DNA from: Hemicentrotus pulcherrimus | Lineage: Eukaryota; Echinodermata; Echinoidea; Camarodonta; Strongylocentrotidae | Direction of reading: 5' to 3' | Assembly (NCBI GenBank): GCA_003118195.1 | Contig: BEXV01004895.1 | Location: 1 to 15,108 of the forward strand | DNA length: 15,108 nt | In this document: positions 1 to 6,600 of the stretch, in pieces | Layout: each line of letters opens with the position of its first letter | How positions within the stretch are numbered: position 1 is the stretch's first letter | Notes under the pieces: generated by a model | Seen by the model: only the letters and a program-made list of their open reading frames with translations | Databases searched by the model: none | What the model was told of the DNA's origin: nothing | Made by a program: the position numbers and the translations under genes

Positions 1-1440
1 AATTTTTGTTAAAATTGTGACCTTTCTTATGCTTATTTTTCACTTTAATGTTGTGATAATTTGAATATTTTTAATTTATTTTTTTTAAATAATCATGGTA
101 TTCATCCTAATTCTCAAAATAACAAATTGTTATCTCTTTTAATTTAAGGATAAAAACAACGACTAGACCGAAGACTACTCCTATCCGTGTCTCTTTGCGG
201 AGACTACGGTTAGCAGCCAAACGGAGTGCGTTCATATTGTTCAATACAGCGTCCTTATGCGATATCGATATATGTTTGGCTGCCAAAAAAAGGCTGCTAG
301 CTTCTGCTTGGTACTACAAGGGTACATACGGACAGTATCGGACAGTCACTCACAAAGAGTACAGTGCCCGGAGATGCCGGAGGACTTCGCCGTTATATCT
401 GGGAGTGAGTCAAAAGAAACGTAAACAACTGAATCTGTTTGAGAAGGGGCGGGGCTACTTGCCTTGAATCAAGAATCAAGACGTTGTTATCATCAATGTG
501 AGTAGAATGTCGCCATTTCCTTTTAGATCAGAGTAAATTGTAGGTATGAACTTTGCCCCTTTGATGTTTATTTGATGTTTATTTGTAGCCTGTAATTTGT
601 TGTTCGGTCCCATGTAATGTTATTCAAGTGTTGTAACGCTGGCGTTAACATCGGCCCAGTGCAGTGCAGTCTTCGTGTAAATTGATTGGAAGTTTAATTC
701 AATCTTGAATTCCATTGATTCATGACGGCAGGTGTATCGTGTGCGCCAGTACATCATGTAAAGTTTCTACCTTAGTTTAATGGCCATCGTCAGATCATTT
801 TTTTTTTTAGATCTGGCCCGAGTTGCATCTAATTTACTTTTGTTGATCTTCTGAGTCTGACTTCAGTTGTCTCGACACATACTGACATGGACTACCGGTA
901 GTCTAGTTACCTTCATTACTTATTAGTTTGATGTGGATATTTTTCATGGTTTGCAACTTTGAACCTATGCATTGTAAGAGTGATTTTAACCACTATCTTG
1001 TCATATTACTGTTGTGACTTCAGATCCAAGACCTGGAACTGAAGCTTGGCAGCTAGACTAGATCGAGACGGCTTTCTTCCAGAAGCGTTGGTGTTCAAGG
1101 TATTCAAGGTAGGGAGGCCAATGCCCAAATCTAACTTTTTAATTACTAATTTGTTTATAATAAAACAAAGATTAAAAGAAAGCATTTACTTTCACTAAGA
1201 AAACTCAACCATCTGCCGACTCTAGAATTTCCATAAAATAGGAGATATCCAGCTCAAAAGTAGGCCCTTCCTTCTACGCCAATCCGTACGTAAGAGCCTT
1301 GAAACGATCAATTTCATGTCCCCAAAATTACGTCGAGAATTAGACAGGCCCGAGGGAATAGGCGTGTCATTGCCAGGACAACAAGTTCAAAACTTCGCGC
1401 GAATCATCAGCGGCTAGCCTTGAATCGGTCGCACACACCG
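1..1440. other. 5' flanking DNA, no gene recognised
   Basis: 1-155 is very AT-rich. 156-480 and 1201-1440 are noticeably richer in CpG. An open frame at 195-467 starts with TTG, resembles nothing I know and is not called. One exon-like piece lies at 1022-1110 (acceptor gtgacttcag, donor gttcaag|gtattc or attcaag|gtaggg) but carries stops, so at most it is an untranslated exon. Confidence 0.4.
210..299. repeat. Inverted repeat with two alternative partners
   Basis: TTAGCAGCCAAAC (210-222) is nearly the reverse complement of GTTTGGCTGCCAA (274-286). Its core TAGCAGCC (211-218) also pairs perfectly with GGCTGCTA (292-299). The left arm could therefore fold with either right arm. The origin is unknown; a short foldback transposon remnant is possible. 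Confidence 0.5.
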
Positions 1441-1452
1441 ACACAGTATACG

Positions 1453-1526
1453 GTAATTGCTAACTCCGAGAAGCTCCAACACCGGCCGCGCCCCGCAGGA
1501 GGAGCTTCCCGGAGTTACGTAATTGC
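1453..1526. mobile_element. Short foldback (MITE-like) element flanked by an 8-base direct repeat
   Basis: A 17-base stem, TAACTCCGAGAAGCTCC at 1461-1477 against GGAGCTTCCCGGAGTTA at 1501-1517, has one mismatched pair and a 23-base GC-rich loop. The direct repeat GTAATTGC flanks it exactly at 1453-1460 and 1519-1526. Terminal inverted repeats with 8-base target duplications are typical of hAT-type transposons, but a 57-base element is very small. It could instead be a regulatory hairpin. Confidence 0.45.
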
Positions 1527-1782
1527 ATGCAAGCCGCTGAAAAATCGAGCCATGCCATGCCAGCAGAGATCGAAAATCCTTTTAAGTTGAACAATCAAAA
1601 TCAAAAATAAATAAAGAGGCAGGCCTACCTTAGTTCTGCGATGTATTCCAAATATTTCCTCATGAGTAAAGATCAATCTGACACTCCTTTATCAATGATC
1701 GCGATCGATAAATCCAACTTGCAGCGAACACAATACATACAACGTACGAGCGCAGACGTAGTGTACTGCACTGGCAGAGATA

Positions 1783-1818
1783 TTTCTCTCCCTCTCCCCG
1801 ACTCTCTCTCTCTCTCTC
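1783..1818. repeat. CT microsatellite
   Basis: A pyrimidine-rich run ending in about eight uninterrupted CT units (1802-1818). Confidence 0.85.
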
Positions 1819-2088
1819 ACTAACCACCATACACTAAAACACACACCTTCAAATCATGGCATTCATTCCACTTCTCAATTGAAGTATAGACTGCTCACGT
1901 AGACTTTTTTTTTTACTGAAATGTCTTTTTCAACACTTCTCATACATTACTGCACCACACTGATGTCTAGTGATGAGAATAAGATACTATATGAGAGACT
2001 ACGTCGAATTTGTTTTGCGCGCAATGTGACTCTAGCTCATACATATGCATATATTATTTCGCAATAATCTCTCTTTTGGGCTCGAAAA

Positions 2089-2096
2089 TGACGTCA
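2089..2096. promoter_or_regulatory. Perfect CRE octamer TGACGTCA
   Basis: The sequence is the palindromic CREB/ATF consensus. It lies about 250 bases upstream of the candidate upstream exons and just after an AT-rich stretch containing TATGCATATATT (2043-2054). One octamer can occur by chance; a promoter role is inference. Confidence 0.3.
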
Positions 2097-2337
2097 CTTT
2101 TTCATAGTTTTCCTCCCCAATTTGAGATGGCTGTAGCTATTGGGCTCAAACCAACGCAAGATTGCCTTAAAAATCGTACTCTATCTACCTTCGTATGTGC
2201 AGTTTGTAAAAATATGTAATAAAAAAGATATCGTTTTTGTTTATATTTTCTAGTTGTTAGAAGTGGCAATTGTGCACATCAGACATCTTAATCTCTTTCA
2301 AAAGTTCTTTCATTCAAATTGGATTTCATATTTTTAG

Positions 2338-2674
2338 GGTCTACATTCTGGCATTGAGAAAGATTTTAGTGAGCACACCTCCGCGCCCTCTATACCTCTA
2401 AATGCGCGCGTCAACTGTCGTGTGCTTAGACAATTATTGGACCAAAATACTTCAAAATCTGCAAGATCGTCAACAAATGGTGAAAGACTGTTACAGATTC
2501 ATGATTATAGGTATGTTCTTCAGTGTAAAATTGTGTTTTTTAATTTTTATATTTAATTTAATATTTTATTTGTTTTTCTTTTTTTTCTTTCAGGCAATTT
2601 TTTTACTTGGACAATGAGCGCACAAATCGTAGGCGTAGAAGCCTTACGCGCGGGCATTGGCCTCCCTATTCAAG
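2338..2674 (+). other. Two candidate upstream (5'UTR) exons, 2338-2510 and 2594-2674
   Basis: Block one runs from acceptor catatttttag (2337) to donor TATAG|GTATGT. Block two runs from a very strong pyrimidine tract plus tttcag (2593) to donor CAAG|GTATAT. Both are CpG-richer than their surroundings. Two reading frames stay open across the splice. One starts at ATG 2402 and, if spliced on to 3361, ends there after 64 codons. The other has no ATG and gives an arginine-rich end (NERTNRRRRSLTRG). Neither matches a family I recognise. Exon 3361-3612 needs an upstream exon, and these are the best-placed candidates. They could instead belong to another transcript or a decayed transposon. Confidence 0.35.
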
Positions 2675-3360
2675 GTATATTCAAGTGCATGTACTATGTC
2701 ATGTAGTTCTTCTAACTTATTTGAAATAAAATGTGTGTCAGTCGTCAAATGTGTGACTGTTTAGTTAAGTCTTAGATGGTGACATTGTCATTGCATTCAT
2801 GATGTTGTCTAGACCCTTATATTAAACCTACGCTAGACTTATTGTTACATTTTAACAAACAAAGCCTTTCAAATAAGATGATCAAAGCAATCCATGGACC
2901 ATGCAATGGTAAAAGATATCTTTTAAGAAATGGACCTCAAGAGAGTCACACTTACCGGGACTTTCAGAAAATCATTTTCGTTTCCTACCTTTTTGTGTGT
3001 GTGGGGAGCATGCAATTCTTGCGTTGGTGATATTTTGATGTAGAAATATGTCAATTTTGCTTTTGCTGGCCTGACGTAACAAGATATTACTTTTGTCCTT
3101 GGGATTTTAAGAAAAATATGCATCAAATAGCACTAATCATGAATGTCCTTTATAGTATTATTATTCAATGTAAGTCCTAAAAGACTTGTGAAATACTATT
3201 GCATGTAAGCTTGTTACAATTACTGTTTGAAATCAACTGTATGGATAATCAATATGTGCAATCTCATGGCAAAATACACTTGCACAAATTCAAATAGATC
3301 TATATCCACCTTTCTCTGTTCATGAATGATGCAACTTGATTTGTTCACTTTTCATTTCAG
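2675..3360 (+). other. Spacer, probably an intron upstream of the first coding exon
   Basis: AT-rich sequence ending in the strong acceptor ttcacttttcatttcag at 3360. Short open frames on both strands (2842-3030 +, 2923-3126 -) carry no recognisable protein. Nothing else seen. Confidence 0.4.
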
Positions 3361-3612
3361 ATTGACTACATGAAGTGCATGGCCTAAGAAATTGGAGCAG
3401 GACTAACAGAATTTGGTTAACGTCTAACATTTATGAGCGATTGCACCCGACATTCATGAAACCATGCTCACCCGAAAATGGACGCGGGTTATCTTGACGG
3501 TGGTAGTGGTTGTGGTCCTGGTGAAAGTCTGCACTAAGATGAGAGCGAAGAAGGAAGAAAGAGATTTTTCGGAGTTGGACTTACATTTATCAGCACTCGT
3601 CAGAGGAAGAAG
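3361..3612 (+). CDS. ST8SIA-like: ST8Sia exon 1 of the coding region: 5'UTR, start codon and signal anchor
   Basis: The exon follows a strong acceptor (cttttcatttcag, ending at 3360) and ends at an AG|GTATTT donor after 3612. The start is placed at ATG 3464, because it opens a frame that gives a basic tail (MLTRKWTR), a valine-rich hydrophobic run (residues 9-20) and then a charged stem. That is the type II Golgi anchor expected of a sialyltransferase. The exon gives 49 codons plus two bases (phase 2), and the AG joins T at 4287 to make Ser50. The 103-base leader holds three upstream ATGs. Because an acceptor precedes the leader, at least one non-coding exon should lie upstream. Confidence 0.85.
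3370..3497 (+). promoter_or_regulatory. Three short upstream ORFs in the 5' leader
   Basis: Upstream ATGs open short frames at 3370-3387 (5 codons and TAA), 3433-3459 (8 codons and TGA) and 3456-3497 (13 codons and TGA). The third overlaps the main ATG at 3464 in another frame, so a ribosome using it would pass the main start. Such leaders usually lower translation; that effect is inference here. Confidence 0.5.
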
Positions 3613-6600
3613 GTATTTAAAATGATTACGGTTTTCATCTGAAATACGAGTTCAACCACACTAAATGAAAAGTGCTTTCAAAATCGTCGGGATACTTTAA
3701 TCTTGCCCATAAATCCTGTCAAAGTTGCGATTGAAAAGCAGAGGGAAGAAGCAAATTCAAAAGGACATGATTTCTGGATGCTGCACTTCATAAAAACCAT
3801 CTGATTATCCCTTTGTAGTTTGAATCAATGAGAGATTTTAGAGATAAACGGATGAATAAAATGGGCCGTATATTTGCCTATAAATCAAATTTGTTAATGC
3901 AATGCCATAGTCATTTACATTTAGCCCATCCCTTTAAATTATTTCTTGTTGAGAAGAGGTACAGTATGTGATTTGTAGGAAAATGTTATATTACATATAA
4001 TAATAAAGGTGATCCTCATAAAGTTCATTTCAACTGAATTTGTAGAAGTGGATCATTGGAGGTTGAAGGGATGATGCAGGTTAGCTTGTGAAATATCTAT
4101 TCATGATGTCTCTGCCTTTAATATCTAAATAGTGGACAGTTTCACTGGCCTCCCTTAACTTAAAGGAATCAAATTTAAACAAGTTTAAAGTTTCATAATT
4201 ATCACCAAACTTTTGTCATTGACTTTATAGTACCGTAATTGTTTTGGCTTGCTCTTTCTTTCTTTCTTTCTTTCTTTTTGTGACAGTGGTGCCAAAAAGA
4301 GAATTCCTCCAGATTCAAATCACACGAGAGAAGATAATATCAAAGGTTCTCTCTCTAAAGGCAAACACCTGAATGGCAGCAACTTGATTCAAGATTCATG
4401 GAGGTCCAGAAAGTTTGTTAACCCTGATGACCCAAAGGTCATTGACCCTGAAGTAGAGGCAACCATGTGGATGGAGATTACCAACCACTCTGCTCCACAG
4501 ATTGAAGAGATGAGGGCGCTAGCCTACAAGAGCTGGACAGCAAATAGAGACGGAGTCTTAAAATTTAGGTGAGATTGAGATTGAATTGAAATTTATTTCT
4601 ATCATCATGACAATATAATCAAAGATAGAATATGGAATTTCATAATGGATAACAATATAAAAATACATATAGATTGACATAACAGCATTCAAAATATAAA
4701 TGGAAAATGGTGCATCCGTAAAAGCCAGTAAGGCTTGACAATTGAATGCACCAGGTGCAGAAGTAATAACATATACTTGGAAGAAAATAATTCTTGTGTA
4801 ACTTATTTTTAAGAATGAACAAGTAAATTAATATTTAAGAGGCATGCTCTGGAGTTGATAACTGTTGCAGCACATTTAATTTTGCCTTTTTTTTTCTTGA
4901 AAAAAGGAGAATTTTACAGGCTCCTAAAATGTTGTTTTTCTTGAAATTTTTTCAAAGGAAGCTCATAGTTTTTAAAACTCAAGTTTTAATATCATCTTGA
5001 CCATAGTCATCTGTTTAAAATAAGAATGTAGCGAGCAGTATCGTTCTCTTTAGGGTTCAAAGCCTCCTGTCAAGTATTGAACACATCCATGAAAGCAAGA
5101 ATGATAAATGACCTTTGAGCTTATCAATCATCATTGCAGGCAACAGCTAGAGGAATATAAAGCAAGCGTTATGAACACCATCTTGACTCAAAACAACACT
5201 AAACCTGGACAGCAAGTGAGGTATTCTCTCAATCGAGATGCCTTGGCCAATATCACATCAGAAATCTTCGACTTTCTCCCCAAGGTAAGGACACGTTCTG
5301 TTCTCTTGTCCATGTAGAGTGCAGACCTGCTTTAGCAACCACGTTGATACAAATTCCACCTTTCTACAAAGACCACTTTCTTTTTTTCTAGTACAGTTTA
5401 TCTCATTGAAGTATGTATTAAAGGGATCCGGTAACATTACGTCAGATTCTGAAACAAAATCCTGGACTTAGCTCATGCTGCAATCATAATTATAAACCTC
5501 AGGTCAGTCAGGAATCCCATGACTTATACAAGCCGATCACCTGTCTTGATTATCAAGATATTTATGATTGGAAATCAAAATTTAATTTTTTGTTTTCCTA
5601 ATGGTTTTTATAACACTACAGTCTATTATGGAAAATGATTATGGTAAAACCGGTCAATCAAAGATTTTTCAATTTTTTAAGGCAATTCATAGTCATTTTG
5701 AAGCGCAATTTTTTTAAGGCTTCAACATTATACCATATCACAGACACTGATGACTCGTAAGGCCATGCATCTAAGATTTAAAATTGTTAAAGATCAGCTC
5801 TCTCTTCTCAATTGAGCAGTCTTTACTTCACTGCTTAAGTTTCCTGAAAATGTTTAATGGCACGCCCGCCCTGTCTTGAAAGTGGGTCTGTATTGATCAA
5901 GTGAAATCTGTTATGCTTTTGGTACTCCCCACAACTGCCCCACGATGCAGCAATGATGCTTTTATTCTCCGCACCATGGTATTTTCTCTTGCATTCAGTT
6001 TAGGCCAATGAATCAGTTGAGAATGGAGGTAAGGGATTGCTTTCAAAGTCCATTTTTCATGGAGGAACCAGTTCTCAAAATAACATATTCAGATGAGGAT
6101 GGTAAACGAGAACAGCTTTTGGAAATATGACATATTTGAGTATGATGTTGATGTTGATTTACCTGGCCTGCTAACAAAGCAAGTATAAGATAATAGAAAA
6201 GCAACAAGAGGACATACTGCTTTAAGTTTTAATTTGTATCCAAGGTTTTGGTAATTTAGGATGAGTTACCAATCAAAGAGCACTGTTGTACCAAAGTGGT
6301 CTTGAACCTAGGACACCTTGTCCCAAGACCCTCGCTCTGTCCACTGAGCCACCATGCTTCCTCTACTAAAATTCTTTCAAGTATATTACTCGTTGAATAT
6401 TCTTGCTATATTGACTTTGAATAGGAAAACAATAATGAAGGTAAAGTATGTATTTTTTCTGTCCTAACATGCAGGAATCTCCGTTTTCAAAGGTCAGGTT
6501 CCCAAAGTGCTCAGTGGTCGGCGGTAGTGGGATATTAGTAAACAGCAAATGCGGTGAAGGTATAGATGGTGCAGACTTTATATTCAGGTAATCTTTCAGT

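Larger units (their letters stand above)
1527..2337. other. 5' flanking DNA with scattered palindromes and simple repeats
   Basis: This stretch holds a perfect 10-base palindrome GATCGCGATC (1697-1706), a pyrimidine run with a CT microsatellite (1783-1818), and a CRE octamer (2089-2096). Short open frames here look like chance. No promoter can be assigned with confidence. Confidence 0.4.
5285..6474 (+). other. ST8Sia intron 3
   Basis: Starts GTAAGG and ends tgcag. It contains an in-frame 30-base exon-like block (5999-6028) and a minus-strand SINE (about 6230-6363). The remainder is AT-rich with no recognised feature. Confidence 0.85.

Noticed and set aside
195..467. A 90-codon open frame in a CpG-richer stretch
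   Set aside because: It starts at TTG, has no recognisable protein features and overlaps the inverted repeat at 210-299.
1022..1110. Exon-like block between gacttcag and ttcaag|gta
   Set aside because: Stops in the readable frames and no phase link to other exons; at most an untranslated exon, which cannot be shown here.
1697..1706. Perfect palindrome GATCGCGATC
   Set aside because: Too short to assign a function and expected occasionally by chance.
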